Part shown: in pieces, positions 1 to 9,509 of the stretch | How positions within the stretch are numbered: the stretch's first letter is position 1 | How the letters are laid out: every line of letters starts with the position of its first letter | Position numbers and translations under genes: made by a program | The notes under the pieces: model-generated | Databases searched by the model: none | The model's input: only the letters and a program-made list of their open reading frames with translations | Told to the model about the DNA's origin: nothing | Source of the DNA: Thermomicrobiales bacterium | Lineage (GTDB): Bacteria; Chloroflexota; Chloroflexia; Thermomicrobiales; CFX8 | Length of the DNA stretch: 64,000 bases | Reading direction: 5' to 3' | Assembly: GCA_037045155.1 (NCBI GenBank) | Contig: JBAOIG010000005.1 | Location: forward strand, 496,001 to 560,000

Positions 1-1
1 A

Positions 2-619
2 TACGCATCGGCGAATCGCTATTCTCTGCTCGGCGCGTTGCGATCGGCGGCACAGGTCGTCTCCTACGAGATCGTCCTCGGCCTGTCGTTGGTCGGCGTG
101 TTCATCATCTCCGGGTCACTCTCGCTGGTGGACATTCTGAACCAGCAGCGCCAGACGCTTGAGCTGTTTGGCACCGGATTGCGAATTCCGAACTGGTTCA
201 TCTTCTATCAGCCACTCGCATTCATCATCTTCCTGATCGCCGCAGTCGCCGAAACCAACCGTCTGCCGTTTGACCTGCCAGAGGCCGAGACGGAGCTGAT
301 CTCCGGCTTCCACACCGAATATTCCGGCTTCCGGTTCTCGTTCTACTTCCTGGCCGAATACATCAGCATGATCGTTATCTCGCTCTTCGCCGCGACGCTG
401 TTTCTCGGCGGGACCGATGGACCGATCGCCGATGGGCCGTGGTGGCTCATCTTCAAGGCGTTTATCTTCCTGTTCTTCTACATCTGGCTGCGAACAACGC
501 TCCCGCGCTTCCGCTACGATCAGCTGATGGGTATCGCCTGGAAGGTGTTGCTGCCGCTGGCGCTACTGAACATCGTTATCACGGGGTTTGTGCGACTCGC
601 CTTCAATAATCAGCTCTAG
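2..619 (+). CDS. nuoH: NADH-quinone oxidoreductase subunit H, 5' end outside window
   Basis: Membrane subunit of respiratory complex I that forms much of the quinone site and links the hydrophilic arm to the proton-pumping arm. The reading frame is already open at base 2, so the N-terminal part lies upstream; 205 codons are visible. The visible part starts with the conserved stretch around ALRSAAQ and contains the family hallmark ETNRLPFDLPEAETEL followed by EYSGFRFSFYFLAEY, then several hydrophobic membrane segments. It is followed after 45 bp by nuoJ, too short a gap for nuoI, which usually sits between H and J. Identity is secure; only the start is unknown. Confidence 0.96.
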   Translation, partial: YASANRYSLLGALRSAAQVVSYEIVLGLSLVGVFIISGSLSLVDILNQQRQTLELFGTGLRIPNWFIFYQPLAFIIFLIAAVAETNRLPFDLPEAETELISGFHTEYSGFRFSFYFLAEYISMIVISLFAATLFLGGTDGPIADGPWWLIFKAFIFLFFYIWLRTTLPRFRYDQLMGIAWKVLLPLALLNIVITGFVRLAFNNQL

Positions 620-664
620 GGGGACGCGTGACACGGCTCAGGGACACATGGGGGTGGAGGTCAG

Positions 665-1465
665 ATGGCGCCTGAGGTGCTGATATTCGATATCCTGGCG
701 GTGATCGCGGTCATCGCCGGCATCGGGGTCGTCGTGTCGCGCAATCCGGTGCATAGCGCCGTCGCGCTCGTCGTGACGTTCGTCAATCTGGCCGGCATCT
801 ATGTGATGCTACGCGCCGAGTTTCTCGCCGCAGTGCAGATCATCGTCTATACCGGCGCGATCCTTGTCCTCGTCCTGTTCGTGATCATGCTTGTCGACAT
901 GGACGACCTGCCTGATTTCCACGGTGGCCAGCCGCTTCAACGCGTTGCCAGCCTGTTGATCGGGCTCATCCTTCTTGCCGAGATCGCGGCCGCCGTGCTG
1001 ACCCGAACGGTCGTCGGCCAGCCCGGCCCATGGAACGAAGCGACCGTTACTGAGGCCGGCGGCAATGTTCAGGTCATCGGGCAGTTCCTCTACTCGGGCT
1101 ACGTCCTGCCGATCCAGGCCGTCGCGATCGTGCTGCTTGTCGGAACGATCGGCGCACTGGTGATGGCGCGGCCCGACGAGATCGGCGTGCGGACGACCGC
1201 TCGCCAGACAGGGACAATCTCTCTCGGACACTCGCGCGGCTCCGACATCGTCGCGCTGCCGGCCGGCGTCAACGCTTCGGCAGCCCACGCGATACGACGC
1301 GAAGACATGCGCGACGGGTTGGTCATGGTTACATCGGCCGACGCGTACACCGACTACCCTGCCTGGGCGGGCGGCGATGTCGCGCTGGTCGGGTCGACCG
1401 ATACTCTCCGTGAGGAAAGCGAATTCCCGGCCGGGGCCGGAGTCGGCAGTGAGGAGGATCGCTGA
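665..1465 (+). CDS. nuoJ: NADH-quinone oxidoreductase subunit J
   Basis: Small membrane subunit of complex I involved in coupling quinone reduction to proton pumping. The first 170 or so residues hold five hydrophobic segments, including the GAILVLVLFVIMLV stretch typical of NuoJ. At 266 residues it is longer than the common size of about 170; the extra C-terminal 90 residues are hydrophilic and rich in Asp, Glu, Ala and Gly, with no recognised domain. The ATG follows a GGAGG site at 5 bp. The stop codon overlaps the nuoK start in a TGATG arrangement, so the two are probably translationally coupled. Confidence 0.93.
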   Translation: MAPEVLIFDILAVIAVIAGIGVVVSRNPVHSAVALVVTFVNLAGIYVMLRAEFLAAVQIIVYTGAILVLVLFVIMLVDMDDLPDFHGGQPLQRVASLLIGLILLAEIAAAVLTRTVVGQPGPWNEATVTEAGGNVQVIGQFLYSGYVLPIQAVAIVLLVGTIGALVMARPDEIGVRTTARQTGTISLGHSRGSDIVALPAGVNASAAHAIRREDMRDGLVMVTSADAYTDYPAWAGGDVALVGSTDTLREESEFPAGAGVGSEEDR

Positions 1466-1773
1466 TGCACGAGCTCACCGCCACCCACTTCCTGCTGCTG
1501 AGCGCAGCATTGTTCATCATCGGCACGATGGGCGTGCTGACCCGGCGCAACGTGCTGGTCATCTTCATGAGCGTCGAGCTGATGGTCAACGCAGTCAACG
1601 TGTCGTTCGTGGGCTTCGCCTGGGAACAGAACTCGATGATCGGCCAGACATTCGCGCTGTTTGTTATCGCGATCGCAGCAGCCGAGGCTGTGCTCGGGCT
1701 TGGTATCGTCATGGCGCTCTCGCGCCGAGCTGATACGGTCGATGTCGGAGAGATCCGCGAGTTGCGCGACTAG
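1465..1773 (+). CDS. nuoK: NADH-quinone oxidoreductase subunit K
   Basis: Smallest antiporter-like membrane subunit of complex I, with three membrane helices. The 102 residues match the family length and show the conserved FMSVELMVNAVNVSFVGF segment, whose glutamate in helix 2 lies in the proton pathway, and the second acidic helix around AAAEAVLGLGIV. It starts at the ATG overlapping the nuoJ stop, with the GAGGAGG ribosome site inside the end of nuoJ. A gap of 89 bp separates it from nuoL, which has its own ribosome site. Confidence 0.96.
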   Translation: MHELTATHFLLLSAALFIIGTMGVLTRRNVLVIFMSVELMVNAVNVSFVGFAWEQNSMIGQTFALFVIAIAAAEAVLGLGIVMALSRRADTVDVGEIRELRD

Positions 1774-1862
1774 CGCGGGACGTATGCGGTGATCGCCTGG
1801 CGCGGGGGCGTCAGGGTCGGGACAGCAGGGAGCTGTCCCTCGTAGGGGGAGAGAGCCAGTCG

Positions 1863-3809
1863 ATGAAGGATCTGCTCTTCTTGATCCCGTTGCTGCCACT
1901 GGTGGCGGCGGTGGTCAACTTCCTGTTCGGGCGCTGGTATCTCCGCGACCTGGCGGGACCGATCGCGACAATCGCGGTCATCGGCTCGTGGGTTCTCAGC
2001 CTGCTCGTGTTCATCAACCAGATCGGCTCGGAAACGCCGCTGGTCCAGCATCTCTATACCTGGATACCGGCCGGCGACTTCCAGATCCCGGTGACGCTCT
2101 ACGTCGATCATCTGACCGCAGTCATGTTGATGGTCGTAACGACGGTCGGCGCGCTGGTCCATGTCTATGCGAACGGCTACATGGCCGGCGACACGGGCTT
2201 CTATCGATTCTTCTCGTATCTCCCGTTCTTCGTCTTCTCGATGCTGATGCTCGTCCTGGCCGACAACTATCTGTTGCTCTTCTGCTTCTGGGAGGCTGTC
2301 GGGCTTTGCTCGTACCTGCTGATCGGCTACTACTTCAAGCGCACGTCGGCGACGCAAGCCGGCAAGAAAGCGTTCATCGTCAACCGCATCGGTGATGTCG
2401 GATTCACCATCGGACTCATGCTGATCTTCGTCAAGACCGGCTCGCTGGTCTTCAGCGACGTGTTCGAGAAGGTCGGTTCGCTGCCCGCCGCGACGATCAC
2501 GATCATCGGCATCCTGCTCTTCATCGGCGCGACCGGCAAGTCCGCGCAGCTCCCGCTGTTCGTCTGGCTCCCAGACGCGATGGAGGGCCCGACTCCGGTC
2601 TCGGCCCTGATCCATGCCGCGACAATGGTCACGGCCGGCATCTACATGACCGCGCGCTCGTTTCCGATCTTCGTCGCGTCGGATGATGCCCGGCTGTTCG
2701 TCGCAGTGATCGGCGCGGTGACGGCGCTGATGGCCGGCACGATTGCCGTGACACAGTTTGATATCAAGCGGGTCATCGCCTACTCGACTGTTTCGCAGCT
2801 CGGGTATATGGCCTTCGCGCTCGGCGTTGGCGCATGGGTTCCGGCGATCTTCCACCTCGTCACCCATGCATTCTTCAAGGGACTGCTCTTCCTCGGCTCC
2901 GGCTCGGTCATTCACGGAATGCACGAAGAGCAGGACATGCGCCGGATGGGTGGCCTGAAGAAGTACATGCCAATCACCTACTGGACATTCCTGATCGCCG
3001 CCGCGGCGAATGCCGGCCTGATCCCGATGGCGGGGTTCTGGAGCAAGGACGAGATCATCGTCGGCGCATGGGCCAATCATTCCTACATCATCATGACGAT
3101 CGGCCTGGTCGCGGCCTTCTTCACGTCGCTCTACATGTTCCGCGTCATCTTCATGACCTTCCACGGCAAGGAACGGTTCGACACGCAGGTTCTTCACCCG
3201 CATGAGTCGCCGCGGCTGATGACGATCCCGCTGATTTTGCTGGCGATCCCGGCAGCGCTGATCGGCTTCATCGGCTTCCCGCCGGAGAATGGCTGGCTGC
3301 ACCGATTCCTGGAACCGGTCTTCACCGTTGGCGGCGCCCACGAATCGGCGATCGCATCGCTCAACGCTATCGAAGGCGCAACCGGACATCATGTCTCGCT
3401 AGCCACGACGCTGACGCTTGGCGGCATCTCAACGCTGATTGCGATAGCCGGCATCTGGATCGCCTACATGGCGTACATCAAGCGCGCGCCGGCGTTCGAC
3501 CCCAACGCATGGGCAACGCGATTCGGCGGGCTGTACACGCTCGTCTCACGCAAGTGGATGGTCGACGAGCTATACGAGACAGTCATCATTCACCCGCTCT
3601 ACATGATTTCGGTTTTCTTCTGGCGTATCGTCGATGCCGGGATCATCGATGGAGCGGTGAACGGCGTTGCCGGAATCGTCGGGTTCACATCCGGGCGGCT
3701 ACGACGGGTCCAGACCGGATTCGTCGCGAACTACGCTCTGGCCATCGCGCTCGGCGCAGTAGTTATCGTCGGCGCGTACTTCGTCTTCGTCAGTAGTCTG
3801 TTCTCGTGA
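1863..3809 (+). CDS. nuoL: NADH-quinone oxidoreductase subunit L
   Basis: Distal proton-pumping antiporter-like subunit of complex I, 648 residues with the expected run of about 16 hydrophobic helices. Signature stretches include FCFWEAVGLCSYLLIGYY, with the essential helix-5 glutamate, and LPLFVWLPDAMEGPTPVSA with its preceding lysine in helix 7. The C-terminal part, after about residue 480, contains the amphipathic lateral-helix region and a final hydrophobic segment. ATG follows a GGGGGAGAG ribosome site. Expected partners are the adjacent NuoM and NuoN. Confidence 0.97.
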   Translation: MKDLLFLIPLLPLVAAVVNFLFGRWYLRDLAGPIATIAVIGSWVLSLLVFINQIGSETPLVQHLYTWIPAGDFQIPVTLYVDHLTAVMLMVVTTVGALVHVYANGYMAGDTGFYRFFSYLPFFVFSMLMLVLADNYLLLFCFWEAVGLCSYLLIGYYFKRTSATQAGKKAFIVNRIGDVGFTIGLMLIFVKTGSLVFSDVFEKVGSLPAATITIIGILLFIGATGKSAQLPLFVWLPDAMEGPTPVSALIHAATMVTAGIYMTARSFPIFVASDDARLFVAVIGAVTALMAGTIAVTQFDIKRVIAYSTVSQLGYMAFALGVGAWVPAIFHLVTHAFFKGLLFLGSGSVIHGMHEEQDMRRMGGLKKYMPITYWTFLIAAAANAGLIPMAGFWSKDEIIVGAWANHSYIIMTIGLVAAFFTSLYMFRVIFMTFHGKERFDTQVLHPHESPRLMTIPLILLAIPAALIGFIGFPPENGWLHRFLEPVFTVGGAHESAIASLNAIEGATGHHVSLATTLTLGGISTLIAIAGIWIAYMAYIKRAPAFDPNAWATRFGGLYTLVSRKWMVDELYETVIIHPLYMISVFFWRIVDAGIIDGAVNGVAGIVGFTSGRLRRVQTGFVANYALAIALGAVVIVGAYFVFVSSLFS

Positions 3810-3914
3810 CGAGAGCAGGTAGCGTGGGAACGGTCGATTCGGAATGGGAGATGACGGACATGACGCCGGCGACTGCGTTCCCGCAGACATCTCGGGTGGA
3901 GGGGGCGACAACCC

Positions 3915-5546
3915 GTGAGTAACTTCCCAATACTTAGCCTGATCACGTACTTCCCACTTGCGGGCGCGCTCGTGATCTTCTTTTGGGCGAACGCATCACC
4001 GAAAACAACGCGACAGATCGCGCTGTGGGCATCGATCGGGTCGTTTGTCGCGTCGCTCATCATGCTGGCCGGCTTTGACTCCAACAAGTCCGGCATGCAG
4101 TGGACCGAACACATGTCGTGGTTGCCCAGCGTCGGCATCCACTACGACATGGGGATTGATGGCATCTCGGTTCTGCTGGTCGTGCTGACGACGTTGCTCA
4201 GTATGCTGGCGATTATCTGGTCGTTCGGCCCGATTCAGACGCGGGTGCGCGAGTATTTCATCGCGATTCTGCTGCTTGAGATGGGCATGATCGGTGTCTT
4301 CGTCTCCCTCGACCTGTTCCTGTTCTACATCTTCTTCGAGCTCTCGCTGATCCCGATGGCGCTGTTGATCGGCGTCTGGGGTAGCGCCAACCGCGTCTAC
4401 GCTGCAATCAAGTTCTTCCTGTACACGCTGGCCGGCTCGTTGCTGATGCTCGTCGGCATCGTCGCCACCTATCAGGCCTACTACGAAGAGACCGGCGTTC
4501 GCACGCTGAACATCCTCGAGCTTTCTCAGGGACACTATGGCCATACATTCCAGATGTGGACCTTCGCCGCCTTCTTCATTGCTTTCGCCATCAAGGTTCC
4601 GATGTGGCCGTTCCATACCTGGCTCCCCGACGCGCACACCGAGGCGCCGACGGCTGGATCGGTTCTACTCGCTGGCGTGTTGCTGAAGATCGGCGGATAC
4701 GGGCTCATTCGCTTCAACCTGCCACTCTTCGAGGATGCCGCCCGCACGTGGGCGCCGTGGATCATGGTCCTCTCGGTCATCGCGATCATCTACGGCGCGC
4801 TGGTTGCGCTGCCGCAGCCGGATATGAAGAAGCTCATCGCGTATTCATCAGTCAGCCATATGGGCTTCGTTACACTCGGAATCTTCTCGTTCACGATGAC
4901 TGGCATGTATGGCGCGATGATCGTCATGCTCTCGCACGGGTTCGTCACCAGCGGGCTATTCATGTGCGTCGGTGTTCTCTACGATCGCGCTCACACGCGG
5001 ATGATCAGTGCTTTCGGTGGGCTGGCCACACGGATGCCGATCTATGCCTCGCTGTTCGGCGTGCTGATGTTCGCCTCGATCGGCCTCCCGGGTCTGTCCG
5101 GGTTCGTCGGTGAGTATCTGGCGATGCAGGGCGCGTTCCGCGAGTATTACTGGGCCGGCGCAATCTCGATGTTCGTCGTCATCCTGGCCGCCTGGTACAT
5201 GATGTGGCTATACCAGCGCGTCGTCTTCATGCGGCAGCCAGAGGACATGCCCGACCCACACGATAACGAGCTGACGCCGGAGGAAGTGCTCATGCTTCAG
5301 CGCGCGGGCGTTGGTCATGGTGACGCCCACGGGCTACCGGCTGTCTCGGGCGGCTCCGGTGATACGGCTCATGCTGCCGAGCACGGGCGGATCAGCTGGC
5401 ACGACCTGGACACACGAGAGCTCGTGGCAATCGTGCCGCTGGTCATTCTGTCGATCGTCCTCGGTGTCTGGCCCGGGGTATTCATGAACGTGATGCAGCG
5501 GTCGTTGGAAGCTGCCCTTCAGGCTTTCGGAAGCATTGGGATCTAG
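3915..5546 (+). CDS. nuoM: NADH-quinone oxidoreductase subunit M
   Basis: Second antiporter-like proton-pumping subunit of complex I, 543 residues. It has the helix-5 glutamate in FIFFELSLIPMALLIGVWG and the WPFHTWLPDAHTEAPTAGS signature. A hydrophilic loop of about 60 residues (around 445-505, rich in Asp, Glu, His and Gly) precedes the final membrane helix and is longer than I expect for NuoM. The start is GTG behind a strong GGAGGGGG site. The 105 bp between nuoL and nuoM holds no convincing gene. Confidence 0.97.
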   Translation: MSNFPILSLITYFPLAGALVIFFWANASPKTTRQIALWASIGSFVASLIMLAGFDSNKSGMQWTEHMSWLPSVGIHYDMGIDGISVLLVVLTTLLSMLAIIWSFGPIQTRVREYFIAILLLEMGMIGVFVSLDLFLFYIFFELSLIPMALLIGVWGSANRVYAAIKFFLYTLAGSLLMLVGIVATYQAYYEETGVRTLNILELSQGHYGHTFQMWTFAAFFIAFAIKVPMWPFHTWLPDAHTEAPTAGSVLLAGVLLKIGGYGLIRFNLPLFEDAARTWAPWIMVLSVIAIIYGALVALPQPDMKKLIAYSSVSHMGFVTLGIFSFTMTGMYGAMIVMLSHGFVTSGLFMCVGVLYDRAHTRMISAFGGLATRMPIYASLFGVLMFASIGLPGLSGFVGEYLAMQGAFREYYWAGAISMFVVILAAWYMMWLYQRVVFMRQPEDMPDPHDNELTPEEVLMLQRAGVGHGDAHGLPAVSGGSGDTAHAAEHGRISWHDLDTRELVAIVPLVILSIVLGVWPGVFMNVMQRSLEAALQAFGSIGI

Positions 5547-5615
5547 CGGCGGGATGCGCAGCCGACCGGCGAGACTGCCGGCCGGCGACGGCGAGTAGAT
5601 CCAACAGGGGGACAC

Positions 5616-7136
5616 GTGGAGACGGTTACTCAGCTCTTCCCGCACATCAACCCGGATGTGACGCTGATCATCCCGCAGCTGATCGTGCTTGGCACGGCGC
5701 TACTGCTGCTGCTGGGCGACGTGCTGCTGGATCGCTCCCGGCACAGTGTCCTCACCTGGCTGACGCTCGTCGGTTTCGGCGCGGCGCTGGTTGCGAACTT
5801 CTTCTATATCGGCGTCAATCGGACGACGTTCAACGGGATGTTTCGGGCAGACGATATCAGCGTCTTCGTCAACCTCATCGCGCTGACCGGCGCGATCCTG
5901 TCGGTGATGATCTCGGCGAGCTACCTCGAGAAGAACGTCGAATCCGGCGGCATGCCGTTGCCGGAATACTACGTGCTGCTGGCGCTCTCCACGCTCGGCG
6001 CGATGGTTGTGGGCGCTTCCGGCGATCTGCTGATGGTGTTCATCGGCATCGAGATGGGATCTCTGGCGATCTACGCACTGACCGGCTTCGCCCGAAAGCG
6101 GATGACCTCACTGGAAGGCGCGCTGAAATACTTCCTGCTGGGCCTGTTCGCCTCAGCCATTCTGATCTATGGCATGGCCTGGGTCTACGGCGCCACTGGG
6201 ACGACCAATCTTGACGGCGTCGCGCAGGCACTCTCCGGAGTCGTCACCAACGGTAAGGTCGAGCCGTCGCTGCTACTGGCGCTGCTGCTGCTGACGGTCG
6301 GGTTGGGCTTCAAGGTAGCCGCCGTGCCGTTCCACATGTGGACGCCGGACGCGTATCAAGGCGCGCCGACGCCGGTCTCGGCCTACATGTCGGTGATCCC
6401 GAAGATCGCCGGGTTTGCGGCAATGATCCGCATCTTCCCGCAGGCGTTGGGACCAATGCGCGACGAGTGGGTGACGATCATCGCGATCCTCGCGATCATC
6501 ACGATGGCATTCGGCAATATCGTTGCCGTCACGCAGCGTGATGTGAAGCGCATGCTGGCCTACTCGTCGATCGGGCATACCGGTTACGTGATGGCCGGGC
6601 TCGCGGCATTCGGAGCAGTCCAGGCAAGTGACGACCATTCGGTGTCATCGGTGCTCTATTATCTGTTCGCCTACGCATTCATGAATATCGGCGCGTTCGC
6701 TGTCGTCGCGTGGCTCCAGGAGCGTGGTGGCGGCACGACGATCGACGACTTCAACGGACTCGGCGCCCGTTCGCCCCTGGCTGCGCTGTCGATGACGATC
6801 TTCATGTTCTCGCTGATGGGCATCCCGCCGCTGGTCGGCTTCTATGCCAAGTACTATGTGATCGTCGCCACCATTGAGGCGAACATGATCTGGCTGGCCG
6901 TCTCTATCGTCCTCGCCTCGGCAGTGTCGGCGTTCTTCTATCTGCGGGTCGTCGCGGCGATGTACTTCGCGCCTGCGCCGGAGACGGAGATGCGCGAGAG
7001 CCGCATGCCACTGATGGCCACGGGCCTCGCGGTCATGGTCGTCGCGACGATCCTGGCTGGCATCTTCTCCAGCCAGATCCTCAACCTCGCTCAGAACTGG
7101 ATCAACGCATTCAGCACAACCGTCGCAATACGGTAG
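5616..7136 (+). CDS. nuoN: NADH-quinone oxidoreductase subunit N
   Basis: Third antiporter-like proton-pumping subunit of complex I, 506 residues. Conserved features are MVFIGIEMGSLAIYALTGF, containing the helix-5 glutamate, and VPFHMWTPDAYQGAPTPVSA. It begins at GTG a few bases after AGGGGGA. It is the last gene of this nuo cluster: two strong hairpins follow within 150 bp and the next gene is an unrelated sensor kinase. The hydrophilic Fe-S and flavin subunits (nuoA-G, nuoI) are not in the window. Confidence 0.97.
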   Translation: METVTQLFPHINPDVTLIIPQLIVLGTALLLLLGDVLLDRSRHSVLTWLTLVGFGAALVANFFYIGVNRTTFNGMFRADDISVFVNLIALTGAILSVMISASYLEKNVESGGMPLPEYYVLLALSTLGAMVVGASGDLLMVFIGIEMGSLAIYALTGFARKRMTSLEGALKYFLLGLFASAILIYGMAWVYGATGTTNLDGVAQALSGVVTNGKVEPSLLLALLLLTVGLGFKVAAVPFHMWTPDAYQGAPTPVSAYMSVIPKIAGFAAMIRIFPQALGPMRDEWVTIIAILAIITMAFGNIVAVTQRDVKRMLAYSSIGHTGYVMAGLAAFGAVQASDDHSVSSVLYYLFAYAFMNIGAFAVVAWLQERGGGTTIDDFNGLGARSPLAALSMTIFMFSLMGIPPLVGFYAKYYVIVATIEANMIWLAVSIVLASAVSAFFYLRVVAAMYFAPAPETEMRESRMPLMATGLAVMVVATILAGIFSSQILNLAQNWINAFSTTVAIR

Positions 7137-7163
7137 CCGCCCGAATACGAACATCTCGAACGA

Positions 7164-7190
7164 GAGCCCGTGGCTGTTGGCCGCGGGCTC
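7164..7190 (+). terminator. hairpin after nuoN
   Basis: A 10-bp stem (gagcccgtgg / ccgcgggctc, one G-T wobble) with a 7-base loop lies 27 bp after the nuoN stop. There is no long T run, so it may act with the following hairpin. Confidence 0.55.
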
Positions 7191-7256
7191 GTCGCGTCTG
7201 ATGGACAAGGGGTTGCTTACGCGAGGGTTCATCGCAGGTTCGATCGCCAGACGCTA

Positions 7257-7288
7257 GAAGGACTGGAGCGTTGTCGCTCCAGTCCTTC
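7257..7288. terminator. perfect 14-bp hairpin after nuoN
   Basis: gaaggactggagcg and its exact reverse complement flank a 4-base loop (ttgt). The perfect symmetry and position at the end of the nuo cluster suggest a transcript end or RNA-stabilising structure. No T tract follows, so a factor-independent terminator is likely but not certain. Confidence 0.6.
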
Positions 7289-7390
7289 CAGCGGCCAAAT
7301 GAGGGGAGGAGTGAGTGAGACTGACCGGCGGTGCGTCCTGTCACCCCGCCGATCACTTAGATTATCTTCACCCACCCACATTCGAGCATC

Positions 7391-7402
7391 GGACTATAGT
7401 CC
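7391..7402. promoter_or_regulatory. 12-bp perfect palindrome upstream of sensor kinase
   Basis: ggactatagtcc is a perfect palindrome 61 bp before the kinase start, inside a locally AT-richer leader. It could be the binding site of the adjacent NarL-type regulator; this is inference from position only. Confidence 0.3.
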
Positions 7403-7462
7403 TAACTTCGAACTAGGTCCCTGTATAGGCCCCCCTCGCGCGGAGCCGATGCTAGACTCGAC

Positions 7463-8779
7463 ATGCGTCGCAACCGGCATCGCGCAAGGCAACGGACGTT
7501 GGCACGACACAATTCGACCACGCAACCACAGCAGCGCCCGATCCTCGAAGAAGTCCGCGCTGCCTGGCACACATACGGATCACCGGTCGAGCAATCCGAC
7601 GATGACCTGCTAGCCATCGTCTGGCATCGGGTTCGCCACAGCCATCCGCTGACGCTCTATCGAGCGATGGCGTTTATCGTCGCGCTCGGGATCATGGCGT
7701 CTCATCTCCACGCTGAAAGCAGCTTGCGCGACGAATACTGGGCACTCGTCATCGGCGCGCTACATCTTGGCGCGACGGCCGTTCTGGTCCATCGACTACC
7801 GCTTCGGGTCACCCCGATGTCGATTGCCGCCGTTGTGGCTGATGGCGCGATCTGCGTGCTGCTGGTTGCGATGACGTTCGGCTGGCAGGGGCCGTTCTGG
7901 CTCTACAGCCTGTCGGCCGTCTTCTGGCCGGCCTTCGCGTTCCCGTTCTGGTTGGCGATGCTGAGTGTCGCGGTCTATGACGCGACAGTTCTGCTGACGA
8001 ACACGGATCGGATTCGGGCAACCTTCGCCGACGGGTTTGGCGGTGACCTCGCCGCCAGGCTGTTGATGGTATTTCTGATCGCCGGCGCGATCTCGCTTAC
8101 CGCAAAGGCGATGGCAGCCGCCCGGGTGCTCGCGACAGAGGCCGAGCGCAACCGGATCGCTCGCGATCTCCACGATGGAGTGGGCAAGACGCTCGGCGGC
8201 ATCAGCCTGGAGGCACGCTCGTTAGCGCAATGGATTGACCGCGACCCCGTCGAAGCGCGACGGCGCGCACGCTATGTCACGCGAATCTCCGAGCGGGCGG
8301 CGATGGAAGTCCGGCATGTGATCCGCAGCCTGCGCCAGGGTGAGGCAACCGAGTACCTGCTGCCGGCCGTCTCGGAACGGCTGGCCGACTGGAGTGAGAA
8401 ACGTCCAGAGACAGTGCACGTGCGGATCAACGGACCGGATAATCCGGTGCCGATTCTGATCCACGGCGAAGTGCTGCGCATGCTCGATGAGCTGCTCAAC
8501 AACATCGAGCGACACGCTTCCGCGCAGAACGTCTGGGTGCGACTGACTCTCTCATCGGCAGCCGTGACGCTGGCAGTACGGGACGACGGGGTCGGGTTCG
8601 ACCAGAATTGGCTCGATCCGTGGGCAGACGACGGGCATTTTGGCCTTCTCGGCGCGCGGGAACGCGCACTGATCCTCGGCGGCCACTTCAATCTGCAATC
8701 GACTCCCGGCGTGGGCACCGAGGTTACAATCGACATCTCGCTCACCTCGCGAGAGGAGCCACTGGTCCATGTTCTTTGA
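7463..8779 (+). CDS. membrane sensor histidine kinase, NarL/DesK-type
   Basis: Sensor of a two-component system that autophosphorylates on histidine and passes phosphate to the overlapping regulator gene. Residues 65-215 contain about five to six hydrophobic segments and no large extracytoplasmic domain, so it probably senses a membrane or intramembrane signal. The dimerisation motif ERNRIARDLHDGVGKTL places the phospho-accepting histidine near residue 237. The C-terminal ATPase domain shows the N box LLNNIERHA and the G1 box VRDDGVGFD. The stop lies inside the regulator gene (11-bp overlap). The first 60 residues are basic and hydrophilic, and the true start could be further downstream. Confidence 0.88.
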   Translation: MRRNRHRARQRTLARHNSTTQPQQRPILEEVRAAWHTYGSPVEQSDDDLLAIVWHRVRHSHPLTLYRAMAFIVALGIMASHLHAESSLRDEYWALVIGALHLGATAVLVHRLPLRVTPMSIAAVVADGAICVLLVAMTFGWQGPFWLYSLSAVFWPAFAFPFWLAMLSVAVYDATVLLTNTDRIRATFADGFGGDLAARLLMVFLIAGAISLTAKAMAAARVLATEAERNRIARDLHDGVGKTLGGISLEARSLAQWIDRDPVEARRRARYVTRISERAAMEVRHVIRSLRQGEATEYLLPAVSERLADWSEKRPETVHVRINGPDNPVPILIHGEVLRMLDELLNNIERHASAQNVWVRLTLSSAAVTLAVRDDGVGFDQNWLDPWADDGHFGLLGARERALILGGHFNLQSTPGVGTEVTIDISLTSREEPLVHVL

Positions 8780-9494
8780 TGACTCTATGCCGGTCGCGTT
8801 ACCCGACAACGCAGTGATCGGGAAAAACCGTCACGAATCCAGACCTGACGAGATCCGGGTGCTGATCATCGACGACAATTTCGTCGTTCGCCGAGGTCTG
8901 CAATCGAGCCTCGAATTCGACCCGGCGATCGAGGTCGTCGGCGAGGGGTCCTCCGGTGACGAGGCGATCGACCTCGCGCGGGACCTGGTGCCTGATGTGA
9001 TCCTGATGGATATCCGCATGCCCGACCGCGACGGTATCTCGGCAACGGAAGTGATCAGCGACGAATCACCGACGTCGAAAGTGCTCATTCTCACGTGGTC
9101 GGAAGATCCCGAGCATCTGCGGAGCGCAGTGCTGGCGGGCGCCAAGGGCTACCTCGTCCATGGGCGCTTCTCGCCGGAGCGGCTCTCGGAGGCGGTTCAT
9201 GTCATTCACGAGGGTGGCGCGCTGATCACGCCGATGTTGGCGCCAGCGCTCCTCGACTTCGTCCGGGCCGGCACGCAGGGGGGGCGAGGACGCTCAGGCT
9301 CCGGGTCGATGCTGACACCGCGGGAACTGCAAGTGTTGGAGTACATCGTGGTGGGCAAGTCGAATCGCGAGATCGCCGAGATCCTGTTCATCGAGGAGAA
9401 GACGGTCAAGAACCACATCAGCAACATCTACTCGAAGCTGCACCTGAAGAATCGCTACGAGGCGATTACCCGCGGCCGCGATCATCTCCGCTAA
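8769..9494 (+). CDS. NarL/LuxR-family response regulator
   Basis: DNA-binding response regulator of 241 residues, partner of the overlapping kinase. The receiver domain has the acidic pair in VLIIDDNF, the phospho-accepting Asp near residue 81 in VILMDIRMPDRDG, and the conserved lysine in AGAKGYL. A LuxR-type helix-turn-helix occupies about residues 178-240 (LTPRELQVLEYIVVGKSNRE and the recognition helix around EKTVKNHISNIYSKL). All catalytic receiver residues are present, unlike the related gene at 23637. About 27 N-terminal residues precede the receiver; an internal start is possible. Confidence 0.92.
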   Translation: MFFDDSMPVALPDNAVIGKNRHESRPDEIRVLIIDDNFVVRRGLQSSLEFDPAIEVVGEGSSGDEAIDLARDLVPDVILMDIRMPDRDGISATEVISDESPTSKVLILTWSEDPEHLRSAVLAGAKGYLVHGRFSPERLSEAVHVIHEGGALITPMLAPALLDFVRAGTQGGRGRSGSGSMLTPRELQVLEYIVVGKSNREIAEILFIEEKTVKNHISNIYSKLHLKNRYEAITRGRDHLR

Positions 9495-9509
9495 CCGTCC
9501 GGCGGCGCA

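Noticed and set aside
1770..3392. 540-codon frame antisense to nuoL
   Set aside because: Arg/Asp/His-rich product typical of the complement of a GC-rich membrane gene; nuoL itself is unambiguous.
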